Part shown: positions 45,196 to 53,994 of the stretch, piece by piece
Position numbering within the stretch: the stretch's first letter is position 1
How the letters are laid out: each line of letters opens with the position of its first letter
NCBI RefSeq assembly: GCF_001937665.1
Contig: NZ_MSKL01000025.1
Coordinates: 62,001-126,000 of the forward strand
Length of the DNA stretch: 64,000 nucleotides
Source of the DNA: Actinomyces oris
Lineage (GTDB): Bacteria > Actinomycetota > Actinomycetes > Actinomycetales > Actinomycetaceae
Direction of reading: 5' to 3'
Program-made: the position numbers and the translations under genes
Notes under the pieces: model-generated
What the model saw: only the letters and a program-made list of their open reading frames with translations
Databases searched by the model: none
Told to the model about the DNA's origin: nothing

Positions 45196-46020
45196 ATGCG
45201 TATCGGGTTCATCGGCGCCGGCAACATGGTCAGCGCCATTGTGCGAGGGGCCGTGGCCGCGGGAACACCGGCCGGACACCTGCTCCTGACCAGCAAGCAC
45301 GGCTCCGCCGAGCGCCTGGCCGGGCAGGTCGGGGCTGTCCACGTGGCCGACGCCGCCGAGCTGGTCTCACGCAGCGACATCCTCATCCTGGGGCTCAAGC
45401 CCTACGTCATCCCCGACGTCCTGCCCCGGCTGTCGGAGGCCATCGCCAGCAGCAGGCCCCTGGTGGTCTCCATCGCGGCCGGCCTGACCCTGGAGCGTCT
45501 GGAGTCGATGCTGCCCGACGGGACCCGGGTGGTGCGCACCATGCCGAACATGGCCGCCGCCGTGGGCGAGTCGATGACGGCACTGGCGCCGGGGAGCAGT
45601 GCGAGCACTCAGGACCTGGAGACAGTGCGCACCCTCATGGAGACCATCGGTGGCACCGTGATCCTGGAGGAGAGGGACTTCTCCTCCTTCATCGGCCTGG
45701 CGGGCTCCTCCCCCGCCCTGGTGTGCGCCTTCATCGATGCCCTGGCGCGCGCCGGCGTCATGGGCGGCATCCCCAAGGCCCTGGCCGTCCAGATCGTGGC
45801 TCAGGCGGTGCTGGGGACCGCCCGCACCGTGCAGACCGAGGCTCAGCGCACCGCCGAGGGAGGCAACGGCCGCACCCCGGCCGATCTCATCGACGCGGTC
45901 TGCTCCCCCGGCGGCACGTCGGTGGCGGGCATGGTGGCCCTGGAGCGGGCCGGTTTCTCCGACGCCGTCGTGCGCGCCTTCGAGGCCATCGCCGAGCGGG
46001 ATCGCGAGCTGGGCACCTGA
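45196..46020 (+). CDS. proC: pyrroline-5-carboxylate reductase
   Basis: 274 residues; last step of proline synthesis. N-terminal Rossmann MRIGFIGAGNMVSAIV, central VRTMPNMAAAVGESMTAL and C-terminal FIGLAGSSPALVCAFIDALARAGV plus SPGGTSVAGMVALERAGF are diagnostic. ATG at 46196-equivalent start follows AGGAGG. Ends in a strong hairpin. Confidence 0.95.
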   Translation: MRIGFIGAGNMVSAIVRGAVAAGTPAGHLLLTSKHGSAERLAGQVGAVHVADAAELVSRSDILILGLKPYVIPDVLPRLSEAIASSRPLVVSIAAGLTLERLESMLPDGTRVVRTMPNMAAAVGESMTALAPGSSASTQDLETVRTLMETIGGTVILEERDFSSFIGLAGSSPALVCAFIDALARAGVMGGIPKALAVQIVAQAVLGTARTVQTEAQRTAEGGNGRTPADLIDAVCSPGGTSVAGMVALERAGFSDAVVRAFEAIAERDRELGT

Positions 46021-46048
46021 GCGCAGGCGCAGGCCCAAGGACCCACAC

Positions 46049-46087
46049 CACTGCCGCACGCCACCACGGGGGCAGTGTGCGGCAGTG
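46049..46087 (+). terminator. proC terminator
   Basis: Arms CACTGCCGCAC (46049-46059) and GTGCGGCAGTG (46077-46087) form a perfect 11-bp stem. It is followed by CGACCTTTTCCCC, giving a short T run. Confidence 0.75.
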
Positions 46088-46164
46088 CGACCTTTTCCCC
46101 GTCCTGACTGGATAAAGCGCCCCTCAACGGCTCTACCGTGACTCGAAGCACAGATCATTCTTGC

Positions 46165-46193
46165 TTGTCGCCAGGTAAATGCATGGTTAATGT
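46165..46193 (+). promoter_or_regulatory. promoter of the sulfate-assimilation operon
   Basis: TTGTCG (46165-46170), 17-base spacer, TAATGT (46188-46193). Expected transcription start falls at about 46200-46201, which is the A of the leader ORF's ATG, so the transcript would be leaderless. Confidence 0.65.
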
Positions 46194-46200
46194 TCTGGCC

Positions 46201-46287
46201 ATGACCTTCCCTCACGCAGTTCTTCTCAGCGGTGCTTATCCCGCTGACGTTCTGCGTGCCCATGCGGTCATGTGTTGTCGGGCCTGA
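46201..46287 (+). CDS. cysteine-codon leader peptide (putative attenuator ORF)
   Basis: A 28-codon ORF starting ATG ACC TTC at the inferred transcription start and ending in AVMCCRA-stop, so the tandem Cys codons lie four codons before the stop. Actinobacterial sulfur-metabolism operons are known to carry short leader ORFs with Cys codons near their ends (leaderless in mycobacteria), through which ribosome stalling at low Cys-tRNA controls the genes downstream. It precedes the sulfite reductase start by 188 bases containing hairpins. Too short for normal gene callers; there is no Shine-Dalgarno. Confidence 0.7.
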   Translation: MTFPHAVLLSGAYPADVLRAHAVMCCRA

Positions 46288-46303
46288 CCAGCGCCTGACA
46301 CCA

Positions 46304-46354
46304 CGGGGATTTCACCCCGCAACGAGGTATCCGGCGCAATGAAGCGTCCGGAAG
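46304..46354 (+). promoter_or_regulatory. candidate attenuation hairpins after the leader peptide
   Basis: CGGGG-ATTTCA-CCCCG (46304-46319) and an imperfect CCGGCGC-AATGAA-GCGTCCGG stem (about 46334-46354, one bulge) lie just past the leader stop codon. They are the expected place for a structure that changes with ribosome position. Alternative pairings were not computed. Confidence 0.45.
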
Positions 46355-46474
46355 GCCCCGTTGAGACGGCTGACGCCAACCGAACGGCCCTGCAGGCTCT
46401 GCACGCAGCAGCACACCAGGCCGACCCCGGACGCTCCTCACGCGCCAATGACACACCACCGTCATGGAGGAGCA

Positions 46475-48178
46475 ATGACCACCACCGTCACGCCACCCGC
46501 CCGCACCGTGCGCCCTCCGCGCAAGGCCCGGTCGAACGGCCAGTGGGCCCTCGACGGGCGCAAGCCGCTCAATGACAACGAGGCCTTCAAGCAGGACAGG
46601 GCACCGCTGGCGGTGCGCGACCGGATCATGCGCATCTACGGCCCCGGCGGCTACGAGACCATCGCGCCCGATGACCTCAACGGCCGTTTCCGCTGGTGGG
46701 GTCTGTACACCCAGCGCAAGCAGGGAATCGACGGCGGCCGCACCGCCCAGCTGGAGGCCTCCGAGCTCTCCGACCGCTACTTCCTGCAACGGGTGCGTCT
46801 GGACGGCGGAAGCCTGAGCCGCGAGCAGCTGCGGGTACTGGGCTCAGTCTCCAACGACTTCGCCCGCGGCACCGCCGACATCACCGACCGCCAGAACATC
46901 CAGCTCCACTGGGTGGAGATCGAGAGCGTGCCCGAGATGTGGCAGCGCCTGGAGTCGGTGGGGCTGACCACGATCGAGGGCTGCGGGGACACGCCCCGGG
47001 GCTTCCTGGTCTCGCCGGTGGCCGGCGTCGCCAAGGACGAGATCATCGATCCGACCCCGCTGGCCCGTGCCATCAAGGACACCTACCTGGGCGACCCCGA
47101 GCTGGCCAATCTGCCCCGCAAGTTCAAGACGGCCATCACCGGCTCCCCCAGCCTCGACATCCTCCACGAGATCAACGACATCTCCTTCGTCGGCGTCAAC
47201 CACCCCGAGCTCGGTCCCGGCTATGACCTGTGGGTGGCCGGTGCCCTGTCAACCGCCCCACGTCTGGGCCAGCGGCTGGGGGCCTTCGTCACCCCGGAGG
47301 ATGCCCTCGACGTCTGGTACGGCGTCATCCGCATCTTCCGCGACTACGGCTACCGGCGCCTGCGCAACAAGGCCCGGTTGAAGTTCCTCATGGCCGAGTG
47401 GGGGCCGGAGAGGTTCCGCCAGGTCCTCCAGGACGACTACCTGGGGCGTGCCCTACCCGATGGCCCGGCACCTGAGGAGCCGAGTGGGGACTCCGACCAC
47501 ATCGGCGTCCACGAGCAGAAGGACGGCCGCTTCTGGGTGGGGGCCAAGCCGCCCGTCGGTCGGTTGAGCGGTGACGTCCTGCTGGGCCTGGCCGACCTGG
47601 CTGAGCGGGTCGGCTCGGACCGGGTGCGCACGACCCCGCTGCAGAACCTGCTGCTCCTGGACGTGCCGGCTGACAGAGTCGATGACGCCGTCGCAGGCCT
47701 GCGGGAGCTGGGGCTCGACCCCGACCCGGGCGCCTTCACCCGCTCGACCCTGGCCTGCACCGGGCTGGAGTTCTGCAAGTTCGCGATCGTGGAGACCAAG
47801 AAGCTGGCGGCGCGAGTTTCGGCCGAGCTCGACGCGCGCCTGGCGGACACCGACCTCGAGCGACGCATCACCCTGACCGTCAACGGCTGCCCGAACTCCT
47901 GCGCCCGCATCCAGATCGCGGACATCGGTCTCAAGGGCCAGATCATCACGGTCGACGGCGAGCAGATGCCCGGCTTCCAGGTTCACCTGGGCGGCGGCCT
48001 GGCCGCCGACGGACGCGCAGAGGCCGGCCTGGGTCGCACGGTCCGGGGCCTCAAGGTTCCCGCCTCCGGCCTGACTGACTACGTCGAGCGCCTGGTGCGC
48101 CGCTACCTGGACCAGCGCCTCCCCGAGGAGACCTTCGCCCAGTGGGCGCACCGAGCCGATGAGGAGGCCCTGCAGTGA
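46475..48178 (+). CDS. ferredoxin-dependent sulfite reductase (nitrite/sulfite reductase family)
   Basis: 567-residue siroheme [4Fe-4S] enzyme reducing sulfite to sulfide by six electrons. Two ferredoxin-like half domains: RWWGLYTQRKQGIDGG and TDRQNIQLHWVEIESVPE. The cluster/siroheme cysteines are in LACTGLEFCKFAIVETK and VNGCPNSCARIQIADIGLKG. Length and motifs match actinobacterial SirA/NirA. The sulfate-reduction neighbours and absence of nitrate genes favour sulfite as substrate. ATG at 46475 follows GGAGGAG. Its stop overlaps cysH by four bases. Confidence 0.92.
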   Translation: MTTTVTPPARTVRPPRKARSNGQWALDGRKPLNDNEAFKQDRAPLAVRDRIMRIYGPGGYETIAPDDLNGRFRWWGLYTQRKQGIDGGRTAQLEASELSDRYFLQRVRLDGGSLSREQLRVLGSVSNDFARGTADITDRQNIQLHWVEIESVPEMWQRLESVGLTTIEGCGDTPRGFLVSPVAGVAKDEIIDPTPLARAIKDTYLGDPELANLPRKFKTAITGSPSLDILHEINDISFVGVNHPELGPGYDLWVAGALSTAPRLGQRLGAFVTPEDALDVWYGVIRIFRDYGYRRLRNKARLKFLMAEWGPERFRQVLQDDYLGRALPDGPAPEEPSGDSDHIGVHEQKDGRFWVGAKPPVGRLSGDVLLGLADLAERVGSDRVRTTPLQNLLLLDVPADRVDDAVAGLRELGLDPDPGAFTRSTLACTGLEFCKFAIVETKKLAARVSAELDARLADTDLERRITLTVNGCPNSCARIQIADIGLKGQIITVDGEQMPGFQVHLGGGLAADGRAEAGLGRTVRGLKVPASGLTDYVERLVRRYLDQRLPEETFAQWAHRADEEALQ

Positions 48179-48966
48179 ACGCCGTGATCGCCGAAAGTGC
48201 CCGGGGGCCCCTGGGCCTGCCGCAACGTGCTCCTGCCGCCTCGAGGTCACGGGGCGCCGGCCGGGCCCCGCTGCGGTCCGCCGAGGAGCTGCGCGCACTG
48301 GCCGAGGCCGGCGCGCGCGAGCTCGGTGACGACGCCCCGGCCCTCGACGTCGCCCAGTGGGCGGCCCAGAACTTCCCCGACACGCTGGCCGTGGCCTGCT
48401 CCATGGCCGACGCCGTCCTGCCGCACGTGGTCTCCCGGGTCCTGCCCGGCGTCGACGTCCTCTTCCTGGACACCGGGTACCACTTCACGGAGACCGTGGG
48501 CACCCGCGACGCGGTGGCCGCCACCATGGACGTCACCGTCGTCGACGTGACTCCCGAGCTGAGCGTGGCCGAGCAGGACGAGCGTTACGGGCCGGACCTG
48601 TGGTCACGGGACCCGGCCGCCTGCTGCCGTCTGCGCAAGGTCGAGCCGCTGGCCCGGGCCCTGAGCGGCTACGAGGCATGGGCCACCGGCGTGCGACGCG
48701 AGGACGCCCCCACCCGCACCCGCACGCCGCTGATCGGATGGGACGCCACCCACGAGATCGTCAAGATCAACCCCCTGGCCGCCTGGAGCATGGAGGACCT
48801 GACCGGCTACGCCGACCAGCACGGCGTACTCATCAACCCCCTCCTCTACGACGGATACCCCTCGATCGGCTGCGCCCCGTGCACGGCGCGAGTCAGACCC
48901 GGAGACGACCCCCGTTCCGGCCGCTGGGCCGGATTCACCAAGACAGAATGCGGAATCCACCTATGA
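48175..48966 (+). CDS. cysH: adenylyl-sulfate (APS/PAPS) reductase
   Basis: 263 residues; reduces activated sulfate to sulfite using thioredoxin. PP-loop fold with VDVLFLDTGYHFTETVGTRD. The [4Fe-4S] cysteine pairs are in ACCRLRKVEPL and SIGCAPCTARV, and the C-terminal catalytic Cys is in KTECGIHL. The cluster cysteines indicate direct use of APS, which fits the absence of an APS kinase (CysC) in the operon. GTG start overlaps the sulfite reductase stop. Confidence 0.94.
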   Translation: MNAVIAESARGPLGLPQRAPAASRSRGAGRAPLRSAEELRALAEAGARELGDDAPALDVAQWAAQNFPDTLAVACSMADAVLPHVVSRVLPGVDVLFLDTGYHFTETVGTRDAVAATMDVTVVDVTPELSVAEQDERYGPDLWSRDPAACCRLRKVEPLARALSGYEAWATGVRREDAPTRTRTPLIGWDATHEIVKINPLAAWSMEDLTGYADQHGVLINPLLYDGYPSIGCAPCTARVRPGDDPRSGRWAGFTKTECGIHL

Positions 48967-49967
48967 GCATCACCTTGACCCACCCCCGTCCGGCCCCAGC
49001 CACCTCCCCCGCCCAGGCGCCGGAGCTCGAACCGGCCGGTCTCACCGCCCCTTCCCAGGCGCCCGCCACCACTGAGACCCTGGACATTCTTGACGTCCTG
49101 GAGGCCGAGGCCATCCTCGTCATCCGGGAGATCTCCGCCGAGTGCCGCCGCCCCGTGCTGCTGTTCTCCGGAGGCAAGGACTCCGTGGTCATGCTGCACC
49201 TGGCGCGCAAGGCCTTCTGGCCCGCTCCGATCCCCTTCCCCGTCCTGCACGTGGACACCGGCCACAACTTCCCCGAGGTGCTGGCCTACCGTGACAAGAC
49301 GGTCAAGGACCTCGGTCTGCGGCTCGTGGTGGCCCGCGTCCAGGACTACATCGACGACGGTCGTCTGCGTGAGCGCACCGACGGCACCCGCAACCCGCTT
49401 CAGACGATCCCGCTTCTCGACGCCATCGAGGAGGGCGGCTTCGACGGTGTCTTCGGCGGCGGACGCCGCGACGAGGAGAAGGCCCGGGCCAAGGAGCGCA
49501 TCGTCTCCCTGCGCGACGAGTTCGGCCAGTGGGACCCGCGCAACCAGCGCCCCGAGCTGTGGAACCTGCTCAATCCCCGCCACCGCCCCGGGGAGCACGT
49601 GCGGGTCTTCCCCCTGAGTAACTGGACCGAGCTCGACGTGTGGCGCTACATCGAGCGCGAGGACATCGCCCTGCCCGACCTCTACTACGCCCATGAGCGC
49701 GAGGTCTTCCTGCGTGACGGGATGTGGCTGGCGGCCGGCGGCGTCAACCGGCTGCGCGACGGCGAGCAGGTGGTCACCCGCACCGTGCGCTACCGCACCG
49801 TGGGCGACATGTCCTGCACCGGCGCCGTCGAGTCCGACGCCGCCACCAACCGCGACATCGTCCTGGAGGTCGCCGCCTCCACCCTGACCGAGCGGGGAGC
49901 CACCCGCGCCGATGACCGCCTGAGCGAGGCGGCCATGGAGGACCGCAAGAAGGAGGGCTACTTCTGA
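48963..49967 (+). CDS. cysD: sulfate adenylyltransferase subunit 2
   Basis: 334 residues; the ATP-pyrophosphatase-fold subunit making adenylyl sulfate from sulfate and ATP. PP-motif LLFSGGKDSVVMLHLARKAFWP, HVDTGHNFPEVLAYRD, GGGRRDEEKARAKERI and the C-terminal MEDRKKEGYF are hallmarks. About 35 extra low-complexity Ala/Pro residues at the N-terminus precede the homology (ETLDILDVLEAEAILVIRE), so a later start is conceivable, but ATG at 48963 overlaps the cysH stop as ATGA. Confidence 0.94.
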   Translation: MSITLTHPRPAPATSPAQAPELEPAGLTAPSQAPATTETLDILDVLEAEAILVIREISAECRRPVLLFSGGKDSVVMLHLARKAFWPAPIPFPVLHVDTGHNFPEVLAYRDKTVKDLGLRLVVARVQDYIDDGRLRERTDGTRNPLQTIPLLDAIEEGGFDGVFGGGRRDEEKARAKERIVSLRDEFGQWDPRNQRPELWNLLNPRHRPGEHVRVFPLSNWTELDVWRYIEREDIALPDLYYAHEREVFLRDGMWLAAGGVNRLRDGEQVVTRTVRYRTVGDMSCTGAVESDAATNRDIVLEVAASTLTERGATRADDRLSEAAMEDRKKEGYF

Positions 49968-51325
49968 TGAGCACCCCCACCCTCACCGATATCCCCGCCG
50001 AGGCCGAGGCACGCGCCGCCACCACCGGCTCGCTGCTGCGACTGGCCACGGCCGGCAGCGTCGACGACGGCAAGTCCACGCTCGTGGGCCGCCTGCTGTT
50101 CGACTCCAAGTCCGTCCTGCGGGACCAGCTGGCCGCCGTCGAGCAGGTCAGCCTGGACAGGGGCCTGACCAGTGCCGACCTCGCGCTGCTGACCGACGGT
50201 CTGCGGGCCGAGCGGGAGCAGGGCATCACGATCGACGTCGCCTACCGCTACTTCGCCACCCCGCAGCGCTCCTTCATCCTGGCCGACTGCCCCGGACACG
50301 TGCAGTACACCCGCAACACGGTCACCGGCTGCTCCACGGCCGACGTCGTCGTGCTGCTGGTGGACGCCCGCAACGGGGTCCTGGAGCAGACGCGCCGCCA
50401 CCTGGCGGTCGCCGCCCTCCTGCGGGTCCCGCACGTCATCGTCGCGGTCAACAAGATCGACCTGGTGGACTTCTCCGCCGAGGTCTACGCGGCCATCGAG
50501 GCCGATATCCGCGCCGTGGCCGCGGAGCTGGGCGTGGCCGAGATCCATGTCCTGCCGACCTCCGCGCTCCTGGGCGACAACATCGTCGAGGCCTCGTCCA
50601 GCACTCCCTTCTACGTGGGGCCGACCCTGCTGGGGCTCCTGGAGTCCCTGCCCACCGCCCGCGATGAGGGCGCCTTCCGCCTCCCGGTCCAGCTGGTCGT
50701 CCGCCCTCAGGGGGCGGCGCCGGCGCCCGAGCTGCGCGACTACCGCGGCTACGCCGGGCAGATCACCTCGGGCACGGTGCGCGTCGGCGACCCCGTGGTG
50801 GTCCTGCCCTCGGGCAGGCGCTCGCACGTGGCCGGCATTGACCTGGGCGAGCGCAGCCTGGATGAGGCCGTCGAGGGCCAGTCGGTGACGGTGCGTCTGA
50901 CCGATGACGTCGACGTCGCCCGCGGTGACACCCTGGCCGCGGCGGGCGACGCGCCCCAGGTGCTCACCGAGGTCGCCGCCCGCGTGTCCTGGCTGAGCGA
51001 GCAGCCCCTGCGTCCCCGGGCGCGAGTGCTGCTCAAGCACGGCGCTCAGACGGTCCAGGCGATCGTGGGCACCATTGAGGGCCGCCTCGACCTGGACGAC
51101 CTGACCACGGTTCCGGCGGACGCCCTTGAGCTCAACGACATCGGCCTGGTGCGTCTGCGCCTGGCCTCACCGGTGCCGTTGGCCGACTACTCGGTCTCCC
51201 GGTCCGACGGAGCCTTCCTCCTCATCGACGCCCACGAGGGCGGCACGCTCGGCGCGGGCATGGTGCAGCTGGCGGGCTCAGGCAGCTCCGACCCCGCTGC
51301 GACCGCCTCCTCAGGCAGGGGCTGA
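49967..51325 (+). CDS. cysN: sulfate adenylyltransferase subunit 1 (GTPase)
   Basis: 452-residue EF-Tu-like GTPase that drives sulfate adenylation with CysD. G1 in GSVDDGKSTLVGRLL, G3 in LADCPGHVQYTRN, G4 in AVNKIDLVDF, then two beta-barrel domains (TSGTVRVGDPVVVLPSGR onward). There is no C-terminal APS kinase domain, unlike CysNC fusions. Start overlaps the cysD stop (TGATG). Confidence 0.94.
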   Translation: MSTPTLTDIPAEAEARAATTGSLLRLATAGSVDDGKSTLVGRLLFDSKSVLRDQLAAVEQVSLDRGLTSADLALLTDGLRAEREQGITIDVAYRYFATPQRSFILADCPGHVQYTRNTVTGCSTADVVVLLVDARNGVLEQTRRHLAVAALLRVPHVIVAVNKIDLVDFSAEVYAAIEADIRAVAAELGVAEIHVLPTSALLGDNIVEASSSTPFYVGPTLLGLLESLPTARDEGAFRLPVQLVVRPQGAAPAPELRDYRGYAGQITSGTVRVGDPVVVLPSGRRSHVAGIDLGERSLDEAVEGQSVTVRLTDDVDVARGDTLAAAGDAPQVLTEVAARVSWLSEQPLRPRARVLLKHGAQTVQAIVGTIEGRLDLDDLTTVPADALELNDIGLVRLRLASPVPLADYSVSRSDGAFLLIDAHEGGTLGAGMVQLAGSGSSDPAATASSGRG

Positions 51326-51328
51326 GGC

Positions 51329-52129
51329 ATGGCTCGCGAACTTTCCCCCCATGCACCCGCTGGCTCCACCGGCTCAACGGGCGGCTGGGTGGCGCTGGTG
51401 GGCGGTGGCCCGGGCAGCAGCGGCCTCATCACCGCTCGCGGCCTGGAGCTGTTGGGCCAGGCGGACGTGGTCGTCGTTGACGCGCTGGCGCCCCGGGACC
51501 TCCTGGAGGACCTTGACCCCAGAACCGAGGTCATCGACGCCTCCAAGCGGCGCGGCCGGCACGTCTTGAGCCAGGAGGAGATCGATGCGCTCCTGGTCGA
51601 CCTGGCCCACCGCGGCAAGGGGGTGGTCCGTCTCAAGGGCGGCGACCCCTACGTGCTCGGGCGCGGCGGGGAGGAGGCGGCCGCCTGTCGCGCGGCCGGT
51701 GTCGCCGTCGAGGTCGTCCCGGGGATCACCAGTGCCATCGCCGTGCCCGCGGCGGCCGGGATCCCCGTGACCCACCGGGGCCTGTCGCGCGGCTTCTCGG
51801 TCATCACGGCTCATGCGGATCTCGGGGTGCTCCCCCAGCGCCGCGATCACACCCTCATCCTGCTCATGGGGGTCTCCCGACTGCGGGACTCGGTCGTCTC
51901 CCTGCTGGAGGCCGGCAGCGATGCGGCCACTCCGGCAGCGATCATCGAACGCGGTTACCTCCCCGACCAGCGCGTGACCACCACCGAGCTGCGATGTCTG
52001 GCCGACGTCGCCGCCCGGTATGGCGTGACCGCCCCCGCGGTCATCGTCATCGGCGACGTCGTCACTCTGAGCCCGTACTGGGCTGACCGAGTCGTTGAGG
52101 AGGCCCGGCCGGCGAGCCCCGCCGCCTGA
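51329..52129 (+). CDS. cobA: uroporphyrinogen-III C-methyltransferase
   Basis: 266 residues; SAM-dependent double methylation of uroporphyrinogen III to precorrin-2, the entry to siroheme. VALVGGGPGSSGLITARGLELLGQADVVV, RLKGGDPYVLGRGGEE and VVPGITSAIAVPAAAGIPVTHRG define the family. No CysG-type N-terminal dehydrogenase/chelatase domain. Supplies the sulfite reductase cofactor together with the chelatase two genes downstream. Confidence 0.93.
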   Translation: MARELSPHAPAGSTGSTGGWVALVGGGPGSSGLITARGLELLGQADVVVVDALAPRDLLEDLDPRTEVIDASKRRGRHVLSQEEIDALLVDLAHRGKGVVRLKGGDPYVLGRGGEEAAACRAAGVAVEVVPGITSAIAVPAAAGIPVTHRGLSRGFSVITAHADLGVLPQRRDHTLILLMGVSRLRDSVVSLLEAGSDAATPAAIIERGYLPDQRVTTTELRCLADVAARYGVTAPAVIVIGDVVTLSPYWADRVVEEARPASPAA

Positions 52130-52171
52130 GCCCGCCTCGGCGCATGTAGACCGAATGTCCCGGAGTCACTG

Positions 52172-53212
52172 ATGCGCAAGCTTGTTCTTCTCGCCCTCGT
52201 CGGCCTGGCCGCTCAGCTGGTCGACGGCTCTCTCGGGATGGGGTACGGCATGACCTCGTCCTCCCTGCTGCTTCTGGCCGGTCTGAGCCCGGCACTGGCC
52301 TCGGCCTCGGTGCACCTGGCTGAGATCGGCACGACCCTGGCCTCGGGGGCCTCCCACTGGCGGCTGGGCAATACCGACCCTCGCCTGGTGGTCCGGCTGG
52401 GGCTGCCCGGCGCGGTGGGGGCCTTCGGCGGAGCGACGGTCCTGGCTCACCTGTCGACCCGAGCGGCGACCCCGGTGACGGCGAGCCTGCTGATCCTGCT
52501 GGGGGCCTATGTCCTGGGGCGCTTCTCCCTGCGCCCGCCCCGAGGCTCCGGCAGCAGGCGCTCCCCGCACGGCAGACGGCTCCTGGTTCCCCTTGGGATG
52601 GTGGGCGGTTTCGTTGACGCCACCGGCGGTGGCGGCTGGGGACCGGTGGTGACGACAACGCTGCTCACGGGCGGTCGCACGGCGCCGCGCACCGTGGTCG
52701 GCTCAGTGGGGGCCTCGGAGTTCCTGGTGACGGTGGCGGCCTCGGCCGGTTTCCTCACCGGACTGGGCACCGCCGGCATCAGCCTTAGGATCGTCCTGAC
52801 CCTGCTGGCCGGTGGACTGGTGGCTGCACCGATCTCCGCCTGGCTGGTCTCCCGTCTGCCCGGAGCGGTGCTGGGTACCGCAGTCGGCGGACTGATCCTG
52901 GCCACGAACCTGCGGGTCCTGCTGTCCTGGGCCGAGGCCTCGGCCCGAACCGGGTTCCTGTTGTACGGCACGCTCGGGGTGGTGTGGGCGGCCTTCCTGA
53001 CCCTGGCGATCCGCAAGGCGCAGGCCAGTGCCAAGGATGTTCGCGAGGAGACCGATCAGGCGCTTGAGGAGGTCCGATCCACTCATCAGCGCGGCCACGC
53101 ACCTGCCGCTGTACCGGACGAGCCTCTCACCTCCGGTGAGCCCATCGGGCCGAGGCCGGTCGACCCGGTTCGTTCTCGCACGAGTGCAGATCTGGTGGTG
53201 GAGCCGGTATGA
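52172..53212 (+). CDS. TauE/SafE-family sulfite or sulfate transporter
   Basis: 346 residues, about eight membrane helices in two repeats (LALVGLAAQLVDGSLGMGYGMTSSSLLL and LGMVGGFVDATGGGGWGPVVTTTLL), the TauE/SafE signature. In this context it either exports excess sulfite or imports a sulfur oxyanion; the family contains both. A charged cytoplasmic tail of about 60 residues follows the last helix. It overlaps the next gene by four bases. Confidence 0.88.
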   Translation: MRKLVLLALVGLAAQLVDGSLGMGYGMTSSSLLLLAGLSPALASASVHLAEIGTTLASGASHWRLGNTDPRLVVRLGLPGAVGAFGGATVLAHLSTRAATPVTASLLILLGAYVLGRFSLRPPRGSGSRRSPHGRRLLVPLGMVGGFVDATGGGGWGPVVTTTLLTGGRTAPRTVVGSVGASEFLVTVAASAGFLTGLGTAGISLRIVLTLLAGGLVAAPISAWLVSRLPGAVLGTAVGGLILATNLRVLLSWAEASARTGFLLYGTLGVVWAAFLTLAIRKAQASAKDVREETDQALEEVRSTHQRGHAPAAVPDEPLTSGEPIGPRPVDPVRSRTSADLVVEPV

Positions 53213-53895
53213 GTACTCGTCCTCTGGTACTGCTGGCCCATGGCTCGCGCCGGCCCGGGCCGTCCTCAGTCCTGTCCCGCACCGCCGAGCGCGTCCGCAC
53301 GATCCTGCCGGAGGTGGAGGTGCGCACCGGCTACATCGAGCTCCAGCCCCCGGACCCGACCACGGCGCTGGAGGGGCTGGTGAATCCGGTGGTGCTGCCC
53401 TTCTTCCTGGCCCGCGGCCATCACGTCCTCAATGACGTACCGGCTGTGGTGGACCGGCACGGATCGGGGACGGTCACCGGGCACCTGGGCATCGAAGAGC
53501 ACCTGGTGGAGGCCGTCGCGCAGCGGCTCCAGGAGGCCTCCGCGCCCCTGGGCGGGCTCCCAGGGCTCGACCATGTTGTCCTAGGGGCGGCCGGGTCGCG
53601 TCAGGCGGCGGCGCTGGAGGAGGTCGAGGCCATCACCCACTTGCTCGAGGCACGTCTGGGGCGCAAGGTAACGCCCGCCTACCTCTCGGCTGCACGCCCC
53701 TGCGTCCGTGACGCGGTGAGCTCGGCCCGAGCCCAGGGTGCCAGGCGGGTGGGTGTGGCCACCTACCTGCTGGCGGAAGGGCGTTTCCACCGGACCCTGC
53801 ACTCCACGGGCGCCGATGTCGTGGCCGCTCCCATCGGCGACCACCCGGCGGTCGCTGAGCTGGTGGTCCACCGCTACCGGGAGCAGGTCGCCTGA
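53209..53895 (+). CDS. CbiX/SirB-like sirohydrochlorin chelatase
   Basis: 228 residues in two related halves, each of CbiX type. The first has LVLLAHGSRRPGPSSVL and PFFLARGHHVLNDVP with metal-ligand His residues; the second has VLGAAGSRQAAALEEV and VATYLLAEGRFHRTL. Expected to insert Fe2+ into sirohydrochlorin to make siroheme for sulfite reductase. No separate precorrin-2 dehydrogenase is in the operon. Confidence 0.88.
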   Translation: MSTRPLVLLAHGSRRPGPSSVLSRTAERVRTILPEVEVRTGYIELQPPDPTTALEGLVNPVVLPFFLARGHHVLNDVPAVVDRHGSGTVTGHLGIEEHLVEAVAQRLQEASAPLGGLPGLDHVVLGAAGSRQAAALEEVEAITHLLEARLGRKVTPAYLSAARPCVRDAVSSARAQGARRVGVATYLLAEGRFHRTLHSTGADVVAAPIGDHPAVAELVVHRYREQVA

Positions 53896-53929
53896 CCGCG
53901 AGCCCCTTCCTCCATCGAGAAGGACACTG

Positions 53930-53967
53930 TTCGCGGAAGACAACCGTTGTCCGTGTCTTTACGCGAA
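53930..53967. terminator. terminator between sirB-like and tetR genes
   Basis: TTCGCG(G)AAGACA (53930-53942) pairs with TGTCTT(TA)CGCGAA (53954-53967), an imperfect 12-bp stem between convergent genes. Confidence 0.55.
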
Positions 53968-53994
53968 ACATGCCGCTCTCGGCGGAGAGGCATA

